Source: Culturomica massiliensis (GTDB lineage Bacteria; Bacteroidota; Bacteroidia; Bacteroidales; Marinifilaceae). Taken from it: a DNA stretch of 64,000 bases. Positions within the stretch are counted from its first letter, which is position 1, and each line of letters opens with the position of its first letter. The position numbers and the translations under genes are program-made. Below, one piece after another: positions 18,958 through 26,079 of the stretch. The stretch lies in contig NZ_LT594621.1 in the NCBI RefSeq assembly GCF_900091655.1, positions 992,001-1,056,000 on the forward strand. The letters are read 5' to 3'. Under the pieces are notes generated by a model. The model was not told the origin of the DNA. It worked only from the letters and a program-made list of their open reading frames with translations, and did no database searches.

Positions 18958-19515
18958 TCAACAGGCCCTTTCTCCTATTCTTTTTCGTAAGATTTTTAAC
19001 GCTTCACTTATCTCTGCTTCTACCGTCTTTACAGAAACCGACAATTCCCGGGCAATCTCCGCATATTTTTTCCCTTCAAAACGGTGCATCCGGAATATGC
19101 GCTGCCTGCGCTCCGGAAAGGTATCCAATATCCCTGCTACCCTTTCCTCCAGTTCCTGATACTCCAGTTTATCCAAAGGCGTGAGGTTATAATTTTCGCT
19201 CACCGTCTCCCGGGTTAATTTTTCCCTGTATTTATCCCGAACTTCCAAATGCTTCAGATATTGAAGTCCATTATTCCGGACAGCTCCGTAAAGATAAGAC
19301 TTAAGGGAATGAATGCAGAGATGCTCCCGTTCCTTCCACAACATATAAAATAATTCCTGTACAATCTCCTCTGCGGCTTCAATATCCTTAGTAAAAGAAA
19401 CTGCATAGCGGCACAGGGGTTCGTAATAGTACCGGAAAAGCTTTTCGAAAGCCCGGATATCACCTCCCCTGATTTTCCTTAAAGCCGATACATCATTTAC
19501 AGTCATATACAACAT
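18958..19515 (-). CDS. ECF-type RNA polymerase sigma factor
   Basis: A 185-residue sigma-70 family factor with region 2 (AFEKLFRYYYEPLCRYAVSFTKD, AEEIVQELFYMLW) and region 4 (FPERRQRIFRMHRFEGKKYAEIARELSVSVKTVEAEISEAL), and no region 1 or 3. It belongs to the FecI-like group paired with FecR. It lies 34 bases before the FecR gene on the same strand. Its regulon probably includes the flanking carboxypeptidase-regulatory-domain proteins. Confidence 0.95.
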   Translation of the reverse strand: MLYMTVNDVSALRKIRGGDIRAFEKLFRYYYEPLCRYAVSFTKDIEAAEEIVQELFYMLWKEREHLCIHSLKSYLYGAVRNNGLQYLKHLEVRDKYREKLTRETVSENYNLTPLDKLEYQELEERVAGILDTFPERRQRIFRMHRFEGKKYAEIARELSVSVKTVEAEISEALKILRKRIGERAC

Positions 19516-19559
19516 ACATAGTGATTCCTAAATATAATACATATTCGCATCACTCCCAA

Positions 19560-20813
19560 TCAATTATACTGCTTTTTTAATTTCTTGACAGCGGACTCCA
19601 GGGATTCCGTGGGTTCGATAATATTGTAACCACCCCAAAAATCTTTGTCGAAAAAATCAGTCACCTTATCCGAAAGGACCTGCCCTCTTTTGAAAGATAC
19701 CTTGTATGGTATAGCCGTGACATTCTGTTCCTGACTTTCAGTAACCACCATCTCACTCACAATGCTATAATGGGTTGAAAAAAGTTTACGTTTCCAATCA
19801 CATTTGAACCTAAGCTCATTCCGAATGTAATTCAAATAACTTTTTCCTTCCCGTTGTTTATAAGTAACCAGAAACGATAAAGTAATCGGTTTAAAACGAA
19901 GACCCAACGGCTTCTTTTTCAATATTACTTTCGTCACTTCGGCTCTGTTTGTCATGTCCAAAGAGAATTCGGCCCGGGTAAAAGCCAGGTTTTCTTTGTC
20001 GATATAAAAAACACCGTAATACAAAGGATAAGGCAATTTAGCCAAAGGTGCAAAATAAATGACATACTGGGGACGGTCATCAATGATGGTCGGTTCTCCC
20101 ATTTCATAGGTAAAAAGGGAAAGCGTATTTTTATCCAATAACAAATCTGGATTTTTCACGACATCCCCATAAACAGCAAGTGTCGGCCCTCCCATTAATT
20201 TGACAGCCAGAGTATCGTTTGCCTTCTGACTTAACAACTTACGTCCTTTATACACTTGTACGCGGTCATTGTATGTATTTTCAGTATAGGGAGTCTTAAA
20301 AGCGTGAATAACCGCTTCCGAGATATGGATATACCTCCGTTCTTTTTGAGTGGTTTCCCGATAGAAAGCGGTAAGCATGGTATTTTTACCGGCATAATTC
20401 ATTCCGATCCGGTCCATAGCCGCTGCCACAATATTTTTTGCCTCCTGACTCCCCACGATCACTTCATTCAATAAAACCGAACACGGAATAAGCTTGAAAG
20501 TCACTAACTCATTTTTCCCCTCGAGAGCCCGACGGCAGTTCAGATAACCGATATGAGATATTTCAATAACATTTGCCGATAAAGATTTTTTAAGCTTCAG
20601 TACAAACTTTCCATCCTTATTTGTCACAGTCCCGATATTCGTTCCGGGAACAGAAATATTCACACATTCCAGTTTTTTCCCCGTCTTCTGATCTTTGACC
20701 ACTCCGCTGACGGTATAAAAACCGACGCTGTCCTGGGCCAAAATTCCCGTTACGTAAAGCAACAACATCCCTGTGGCTACGCAACTCAACGTATATTTAA
20801 ACCAAGTTTTCAT
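19560..20813 (-). CDS. Carboxypeptidase-regulatory-like domain protein
   Basis: A 417-residue exported protein. After a signal peptide (ending near GILAQ) is a carboxypeptidase-D regulatory-like domain (VSGVVKDQKTGKKLECVNISV). The rest resembles the C-terminal part of the STN protein at 16514-18040: both have FYRE near the start, a conserved central tyrosine-rich region and an FWGGYNII/FWGDLNII motif near the end. It has no STN domain. It lies upstream of the sigma factor gene on the same strand (44-base gap). It may be outer-membrane or periplasmic; function unknown. Confidence 0.75.
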   Translation of the reverse strand: MKTWFKYTLSCVATGMLLLYVTGILAQDSVGFYTVSGVVKDQKTGKKLECVNISVPGTNIGTVTNKDGKFVLKLKKSLSANVIEISHIGYLNCRRALEGKNELVTFKLIPCSVLLNEVIVGSQEAKNIVAAAMDRIGMNYAGKNTMLTAFYRETTQKERRYIHISEAVIHAFKTPYTENTYNDRVQVYKGRKLLSQKANDTLAVKLMGGPTLAVYGDVVKNPDLLLDKNTLSLFTYEMGEPTIIDDRPQYVIYFAPLAKLPYPLYYGVFYIDKENLAFTRAEFSLDMTNRAEVTKVILKKKPLGLRFKPITLSFLVTYKQREGKSYLNYIRNELRFKCDWKRKLFSTHYSIVSEMVVTESQEQNVTAIPYKVSFKRGQVLSDKVTDFFDKDFWGGYNIIEPTESLESAVKKLKKQYN

Positions 20814-21058
20814 AGTAAGATAATTTTAAAGGTAAATAATTCTTTTTGCGTTCCTATTCCTAAGATGGTTCAGCACCCAAAAACCCTAAAAAAATTATTC
20901 CATACAAGACACCTCTCAGAGCTTTGAAAAACATAAAATAGTGAAAATCAATGCAAACATTTTTCTTATTTTATTTTTCAATTCAACCGAATATAGTTTT
21001 TAAAAAGAATTGCATATTTTACATATATCACGTATCTTTCAAAATCTAAAACAAAACC
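20814..21058. promoter_or_regulatory. Divergent intergenic region
   Basis: This AT-rich space separates the leftward sigma/FecR set from the rightward regulator gene and must hold promoters for both. TATCTTTC at about 21032-21039 is one base off the -7 consensus for the rightward gene. No gene is visible. Confidence 0.4.
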
Positions 21059-22723
21059 ATGTACAGATTATTATATACAATAAGTTTATTGCTGTGCCTT
21101 TCATGCACACAAACAACCGATATCCGATTGACAGAAGTCCGGGAGAAAATGGAAACAGCACCGGCCGAAGCCTTGGAATTACTGCAATCTATACCAGATC
21201 CGGCTGACCTCAACCGGAAAAACAAAGCTTTATTCAGCCTTCTCTATATTCAGGCCTTGGATAAAAACAATTTTCCGATCGAATCCGACTCTCTGATTCA
21301 TATAGCCCTGAGTTATTATAAGTCCCGCGGGAAATCAAGGGAACTCGCCGAAACATACTTTTATCTCGGCTATTATTTTGTAGAAAATTCAATGACACAG
21401 GAAGCCATCCATACTTTTCTGCGAGCGGAAAAAATCGCCCTCGACCTGAAAGAATGGAATCTGTTAGGACTGATTTACGCACGTTTGAACAAGGAATACC
21501 AAAAACAACAGGACTGGGACAATGCATTAAAAATGAACAAATTATCTATCCACTATTTCGGGAAGTGCCAAAATATAAAAAACATGTATCTGGGATATTT
21601 AAACCTGGCACAAACATTTATATGTAATACCCAGCTTGATTCCTGTCAAAATTATTTGCAAAAAGCCCAGGAAGGTTTTTTAAAAATACAAGATACTTTA
21701 GATTATGTGCATTCGTTAATATTGGAAGGAGGTATTTATTTATCCCACAACAATCTGTCCAAGGCCAAAACATTACTTCTTAAAGCAAACGGTTTTTACA
21801 AAAACACGCCTAACCTCAAACAATCATTAATGCTTGCCCTAATCTACAGCTATGAAAATAAACTGGATTCGGCACGTTTGGCTCTTTCCCATTTATCAAA
21901 CGAATACCCTACAACAGAACCCGGGTTTTACTTTACACTGGCCAATATCGAGCAACAGGACCATAAACCGGAAAAAGCCTTCGAAACCCTAAAAAAAGGT
22001 TATATATTACAAGATTCCCTGTACAAAAACAATATAGCCCATTCCGTATACCGTTATGCGCAACTGTACAATAAAAAAACGGCAGAAACCGAAAACCAGA
22101 AACTTGCGCTTCGCAATCACCTTTTATTGGGAGGTCTGCTATTTCTATTGATCTCTTCCCTGTTGCTTTATTTTATTTATAAAAACCGGTTGAACAAACG
22201 CAGCCGGGAAATGGCCGAATCGCAAATGCGCGTACTGGAAACAGAGAAACGCATAACGAAACTTCAGGAATTGCTTCACCACCTGAATCAAACACCTAAA
22301 AACGGATCGCAGAAACTATTCATTCAGCAAATACAAATGTTGAAAGAACTGGCCGCAGCAAATACCCGAAACATACATAATGAAAAGAAAAGAAATGCAG
22401 AAATCCAGACGATACGGGAAAAATATATGCTCGGAGAAGACTGGGAGGCAGTAAAAACCGGAATAAACGGCTTATATAACGGCCTGGCCGATTATTTCGA
22501 AGAACATTACAAAAAATACTTATCGGAAAGCGAAATAAAAATCTGCATCCTGACCTATTGTAATTTTTCGATTCAGGAAATTGCCACTTATTTGCGAATA
22601 TCCGAAAAAACAGTATACAATTCCCGGTATAAAATTTGTAAAACACTGGTTCCGGAACGGACGAACTCATTGGAGCAAATTCTGAATAAAATTCAAAACG
22701 ATTTTTTAAATTCCTGCGGATAA
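21059..22723 (+). CDS. Membrane-anchored TPR regulator with C-terminal HTH
   Basis: A 554-residue protein. It begins with a lipoprotein-like signal (LLLCLSC) followed by about 300 residues of tetratricopeptide-type helices. One transmembrane helix (LLLGGLLFLLISSLLLYFIY, near residue 360-380) is followed by a basic coiled-coil stretch. The C-terminal helix-turn-helix has the LuxR/GerE-like pattern SESEIKICILTYCNFSIQEIATYLRISEKTVYNSRYKI. This layout puts the TPR sensor in the periplasm and the DNA-binding part in the cytoplasm. It is the first gene of the peptide cluster and a natural candidate for its regulator. Confidence 0.82.
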   Translation: MYRLLYTISLLLCLSCTQTTDIRLTEVREKMETAPAEALELLQSIPDPADLNRKNKALFSLLYIQALDKNNFPIESDSLIHIALSYYKSRGKSRELAETYFYLGYYFVENSMTQEAIHTFLRAEKIALDLKEWNLLGLIYARLNKEYQKQQDWDNALKMNKLSIHYFGKCQNIKNMYLGYLNLAQTFICNTQLDSCQNYLQKAQEGFLKIQDTLDYVHSLILEGGIYLSHNNLSKAKTLLLKANGFYKNTPNLKQSLMLALIYSYENKLDSARLALSHLSNEYPTTEPGFYFTLANIEQQDHKPEKAFETLKKGYILQDSLYKNNIAHSVYRYAQLYNKKTAETENQKLALRNHLLLGGLLFLLISSLLLYFIYKNRLNKRSREMAESQMRVLETEKRITKLQELLHHLNQTPKNGSQKLFIQQIQMLKELAAANTRNIHNEKKRNAEIQTIREKYMLGEDWEAVKTGINGLYNGLADYFEEHYKKYLSESEIKICILTYCNFSIQEIATYLRISEKTVYNSRYKICKTLVPERTNSLEQILNKIQNDFLNSCG

Positions 22724-22884
22724 AACCGGACTTCGGGATGATATTTTTACAGATATGGGAAATGTTATTTTTCAAACGCCTGATTTTCAAACCTCCTTTT
22801 AACAAAATCGGGAAATACAAAACAAGACAAAGGATATATTTTCATTTTATATTTAAGTATTAAATAACTTTAAAATATGTACAA

Positions 22885-23283
22885 ATGAAAAATTTATTTT
22901 TAACTCTTCTGATCAGCTCTTTGGTATTTTCTCCGTTTTTCTCTTCTGCAGAAATAAAAGGCAAAGACAAAATTCCGTTCGAAATACTTATAATTATTTC
23001 CATACCAGATTTACCTGTCCCAGTGTCAGTTATTTCCTACCCTGAAATAAAAGCGTCCTATTGTGAAGACATCGTCGACTTTTCGATCAATATGTCCGTA
23101 GGTCCAGTCGAAGTGTCGGTTATCAACCGGGCAGGTCTGACTGTTGCCAAATCCCTGTATTTTACCGCCGAAAACAACACTTACAGCATCGACGTAAGCG
23201 GATTAAATGAAGGTGAATACATCCTGAAATTTTATATGCCTGATTACCATAAACTATGTTATCAGGGCTCTTTTACAAAATAA
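22885..23283 (+). CDS. Small secreted DUF3244-like protein
   Basis: A 132-residue protein with a clear signal peptide (MKNLFLTLLISSLVFSPFFSSAE). The mature part has the beta-sandwich pattern of DUF3244 and related secretion-tail-like domains, with VEVSVINRAGLTVAKS and INVSGL/EYILKF-like strands. Two cysteines occur (SYCEDIV and KLCYQG). It is transcribed in the same direction as the peptide genes that follow. Function unknown. Confidence 0.65.
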   Translation: MKNLFLTLLISSLVFSPFFSSAEIKGKDKIPFEILIIISIPDLPVPVSVISYPEIKASYCEDIVDFSINMSVGPVEVSVINRAGLTVAKSLYFTAENNTYSIDVSGLNEGEYILKFYMPDYHKLCYQGSFTK

Positions 23284-23353
23284 TTCCAATCGTACCCTAG
23301 AACAGAAGTCTTGTATAATAGAAGTATTATCCAAAACGAAATCATTTTAAAAT

Positions 23354-23662
23354 AGAAAAGTTTCCAATTACGTGTAATTGAACTTTAATTTTACGGACCT
23401 GCCATCCGTATAAAACAAAAAACCTCCTTCCGGATAAGGATAAACACAGCTGTCAGGCTATATGTCTAACAAATCGAAAGAAGGCACGACAAAGATAGGT
23501 CTATTTGGCGAAACAACCAAGACGGTAATTCGTTTGCAGAATCCGGCCTGTATGATTCAACCGGAGCGGATGCCGAAAAGCTCAACGAGTAGGCGATCAT
23601 TAAAACTTAATGTCATGTTGGAAGAATTAAACTATAAGGAAATGAACCAAATTACCGGTGGC
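23354..23662 (+). repeat. Direct repeat, copy 1 (5' leader plus peptide leader)
   Basis: About 309 bases, starting AGAAAAGTTT, are repeated at 24739-25047 with the same spacing of features (offset 1385) and only scattered differences. The repeat covers an untranslated region with a palindrome and the whole leader-coding part of the precursor gene. It ends at the double-glycine codons; beyond them the two genes diverge. This shows a tandem duplication of the peptide-GLPGLI unit with the cores diverging afterwards. Confidence 0.92.
23365..23380. promoter_or_regulatory. Palindrome upstream of peptide gene 1 (candidate operator)
   Basis: CAATTAC-GT-GTAATTG is a perfect 7-base inverted repeat with a 2-base centre. 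It is preserved exactly in the second copy at 24750-24765. It is followed by the small hairpin ACGGA-7-TCCGT (23393-23409). Size and symmetry fit a dimeric regulator site, but no binding is shown. Confidence 0.5.
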
Positions 23663-23785
23663 GTATCTGTAGAGGAGTATTGTGCAACACTCACCAATAT
23701 GATGGATGGTGAATATGCTAAAACAGAATGGACGGCTGAACAGTGGACCAATGCATGGAATGCATATAGCAAACACTGTAAATAA
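23462..23785 (+). CDS. Double-glycine leader peptide precursor 1 (two-cysteine core)
   Basis: The open frame has 107 codons. Its leader ends in LEELNYKEMNQITGG, with the L-x(n)-E-M-x-x-I-x-G-G pattern of Bacteroidales double-glycine natural product precursors cut by C39 peptidases. The predicted core of 40 residues starts at 23663 (VSVEEYCATL) and ends NAYSKHCK, with exactly two cysteines separated by 31 residues. It is rich in W, Y, E and K. The true start is uncertain: the ATG at 23462 gives an unusually long 67-residue leader, while the ATG of MPKSSTSRRSLKLN would give 31. A C39 exporter, an HlyD-like protein and a disulfide-forming protein follow in the same cluster. Confidence 0.8.
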   Translation: MSNKSKEGTTKIGLFGETTKTVIRLQNPACMIQPERMPKSSTSRRSLKLNVMLEELNYKEMNQITGGVSVEEYCATLTNMMDGEYAKTEWTAEQWTNAWNAYSKHCK

Positions 23786-23796
23786 AAATCTATTCC

Positions 23797-23833
23797 AAAC
23801 GTCATCCTCTGATTTATAGAGAGGATGACGTTT
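23797..23833 (+). terminator. Strong hairpin after peptide gene 1
   Basis: AAACGTCATCCTCT (23797-23810) pairs perfectly with 23820-23833 around a 9-base loop. It lies between the peptide gene and the first GLPGLI gene. It could be an attenuator or an mRNA-stabilising 3' end, giving more peptide than downstream protein. Confidence 0.75.
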
Positions 23834-23855
23834 ATCTATTTTAAACAAAACCGTT

Positions 23856-24701
23856 ATGATATACCGGCTTTTACTTTTTTTCATACTAGGGAGTCCCTTA
23901 CCGGAATTTTCAACCTTCACCGCACCCGACATAACGAATAATACGATTTTAGAGTGCAGTTATCAGTATATAGAAATACGGGATACCATTACCCGTCGTA
24001 GTGAAGAAGATTTGATGGTATTGAGAATAGGTAAAACATACAGTGTTTTTTACAGTCATTACAGATACTTCGCAGATTCGTTATTACAAACAAAAGAGGG
24101 GAAAAAAGTATGGGAAAACCTGATGGAGACAGCCATTACAAATGGTAATATCAGCAGCCGGCCGGGATCCAGAACGACAGACGATTACTTATTCAAGAAC
24201 GATCCGGCCGGACAATTGACGACCCTGACGAGACTGCTCGTTACCGAAGTGAAATTTTCCGAACCTTATGAAAGCCAGAATTGGCAGCTTTACGATTCTA
24301 GCAAAATGATTCAGGGCTACACCTGTCATTGTGCCCGGACCTCATTCAGAGGCCGGCAGTACGAAGCCTGGTATACCCCGGAAATTCCGGTTCCGGAAGG
24401 ACCGTGGAAATTTTGCGGATTACCGGGTCTGATCCTGGAAATATATGATACGACACACGATTATCAGTACACACTGGTCGGATTAAAAACAGAAAACATC
24501 GCCCCTTTGGAAGAACTCGATTTTATCCGGAACCGTCGTTCTGCAAAAACGACACGCCGGAAGTTCCTGCAGCGCAATGCTGAAATATATTTCAACTCGT
24601 CCTCCGATCAGGTAAATGCCATGGTAGGCATTGATCTGGGAACAAGTTCCAAACCCAAGCCCCGAAAAGCTTATGACTTTATCGAACGAGATTACAAATA
24701 G
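23856..24701 (+). CDS. GLPGLI-family secreted protein 1
   Basis: A 281-residue exported protein with the namesake motif in WKFCGLPGLILEIYDT, preceded by YEAWYTPEIPVPEGP, the hallmark of this Bacteroidota family (Porph_ging/GLPGLI). The family is periplasmic or outer-membrane associated and has no known biochemical role. It is the most diverged of the three copies in the cluster, and it follows peptide gene 1 after a hairpin. Confidence 0.88.
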   Translation: MIYRLLLFFILGSPLPEFSTFTAPDITNNTILECSYQYIEIRDTITRRSEEDLMVLRIGKTYSVFYSHYRYFADSLLQTKEGKKVWENLMETAITNGNISSRPGSRTTDDYLFKNDPAGQLTTLTRLLVTEVKFSEPYESQNWQLYDSSKMIQGYTCHCARTSFRGRQYEAWYTPEIPVPEGPWKFCGLPGLILEIYDTTHDYQYTLVGLKTENIAPLEELDFIRNRRSAKTTRRKFLQRNAEIYFNSSSDQVNAMVGIDLGTSSKPKPRKAYDFIERDYK

Positions 24702-24738
24702 CTATCTATATACAACATAAAAAAATGATTTTTAAAAC

Positions 24739-25047
24739 AGAAAGGTTTACAATTACGTGTAATTGAATTTTGGCTTTACGGACCTGCCATCCGTATAAAC
24801 CCAAAAACCTCCTTCCGGATAAGGATAAACACAGCTGTCAGGCTATATGTCTAACAAATCGAAAGAAGGCACGACAAAGATAGGTCAATTTGACGAAACA
24901 GCCGAGACGGTAATTCGTCTGCAGAATCCGGCCTGTATGATTCAACCGGAGCAGATGCCGAAAAGCTCAACGAGTAGGCGATCATTAAAATTTAAAGTCA
25001 TGTTGGAAGAATTAAACTATAAGGAAATGAACCAAATTACCGGTGGT
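24739..25047 (+). repeat. Direct repeat, copy 2 (5' leader plus peptide leader)
   Basis: Second copy of the repeat at 23354-23662. The palindrome, the small hairpin and the leader-coding region are preserved. In the part coding for the first 40 or so codons most differences change amino acids. Confidence 0.92.
24750..24765. promoter_or_regulatory. Palindrome upstream of peptide gene 2 (candidate operator)
   Basis: Exact copy of the CAATTAC-GT-GTAATTG element before peptide gene 1, at the same distance from the ATG. Its preservation amid nearby substitutions suggests a functional site. Confidence 0.5.
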
Positions 25048-25167
25048 CAAAATGTATCTGCAAAAGAATATTGTGCAACTCTTAGTATGCTGATTGAAAA
25101 CAATTGGGGCAGATGGAGTGAAGATGAAAGGAAATCAGCCTCCGATGCCTATTCAAAGCATTGCTAA
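24847..25167 (+). CDS. Double-glycine leader peptide precursor 2 (two-cysteine core)
   Basis: A 106-codon frame paralogous to peptide gene 1. The leader again ends LEELNYKEMNQITGG. The predicted core of 39 residues starts QNVSAKEYCATL and ends DAYSKHC, with two cysteines separated by 29 residues. Between the cysteines the two cores differ at most positions but keep EYCATL and AYSKHC, consistent with a disulfide-closed helical hairpin (inference). The start is uncertain for the same reason as in copy 1. Confidence 0.8.
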   Translation: MSNKSKEGTTKIGQFDETAETVIRLQNPACMIQPEQMPKSSTSRRSLKFKVMLEELNYKEMNQITGGQNVSAKEYCATLSMLIENNWGRWSEDERKSASDAYSKHC

Positions 25168-25180
25168 ACAATTTTTAAAA

Positions 25181-25220
25181 GTTACCGGAGAGCTTTTACA
25201 GCTCTTCGGGCAACTTTTTT
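25181..25220 (+). terminator. Hairpin with T-run after peptide gene 2
   Basis: GTTACCGGAGAGCT pairs imperfectly with AGCTCTTCGGGCAAC and is followed by TTTTTT. It lies between peptide gene 2 and the second GLPGLI gene and looks like a leaky intrinsic terminator. Confidence 0.65.
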
Positions 25221-25258
25221 ACCGATCCTAAATACGTATCTTCTTTATCCTATAAACG

Positions 25259-26068
25259 ATGAAAACAATTTTTCTTTTTTTCGGAAGCCTCCTATTTTCG
25301 CTGTTTATCCGGGCACAGACAATAGATACCGCATATATGGAATGTTGGTATAAATTTTCTTATATCAATCTTCCTTTGGAAACGATGGGAGAAGACCTGA
25401 TGGTATTACAAATCGGTAAAAACTGCTCAAAATTTTACAGTCAATATACCCAGGAGTGCGATTCTCTCAATGCCACCCCCGAAGGCCGGAAACTCTGGAG
25501 GCAACTTTTTTTGTCCGGAGCTACGACCAATAATTTCCCGTATGCCCGCACTCACAGTTACATACACAAAAATTATCCTCTCAACCGGATAACGGTCACT
25601 GATTTTAATAACCTGACACATTACAAATTCACCGAAGATTTCGAAAGACAAACGTGGCAAATTCAACCTGAAACACAGGAAATATTGGGATTTTCCTGCC
25701 AAAAAGCCGATTGTGAATTCCGAGGCAGAAAATACGAAGCCTGGTTCACACCGGAAATACCGGTAAGCGACGGTCCCTGGAAATTTACAGGACTTCCCGG
25801 ACTTATCGTTGCTATTGCCGATACGGCAGGTCTATACCGTTTCGAACTGACAGGCATAAGCCGTTCTGACCGTCCGATCCGTTTCGGACGCTATTCCCGT
25901 CCCCGCTATGTCACAACCGACAGAAAAACGTTTCTCAATGCCTGTTGGAAATTCTTTTCAGACAGCAGCAGACAAACCAAAGCCGTCTCCGGTATAGATT
26001 TGCCATTCCCCGACTCAAAGCCCAAAAAACTGAAATACGATCAAATGGAAACCGATTACCCACATTAA
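25259..26068 (+). CDS. GLPGLI-family secreted protein 2
   Basis: A 269-residue exported protein with a signal peptide (MKTIFLFFGSLLFSLFIRAQ) and the motif WKFTGLPGLIVAIADT after YEAWFTPEIPVSDGP. It is very similar to the third copy at 33402-34217 and less so to the first. Two cysteines occur around GFSCQKADCEFRG. It ends 11 bases before the VKOR-thioredoxin gene, so the two are likely co-transcribed. Confidence 0.9.
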   Translation: MKTIFLFFGSLLFSLFIRAQTIDTAYMECWYKFSYINLPLETMGEDLMVLQIGKNCSKFYSQYTQECDSLNATPEGRKLWRQLFLSGATTNNFPYARTHSYIHKNYPLNRITVTDFNNLTHYKFTEDFERQTWQIQPETQEILGFSCQKADCEFRGRKYEAWFTPEIPVSDGPWKFTGLPGLIVAIADTAGLYRFELTGISRSDRPIRFGRYSRPRYVTTDRKTFLNACWKFFSDSSRQTKAVSGIDLPFPDSKPKKLKYDQMETDYPH

Positions 26069-26079
26069 AAGCGTTTTTC

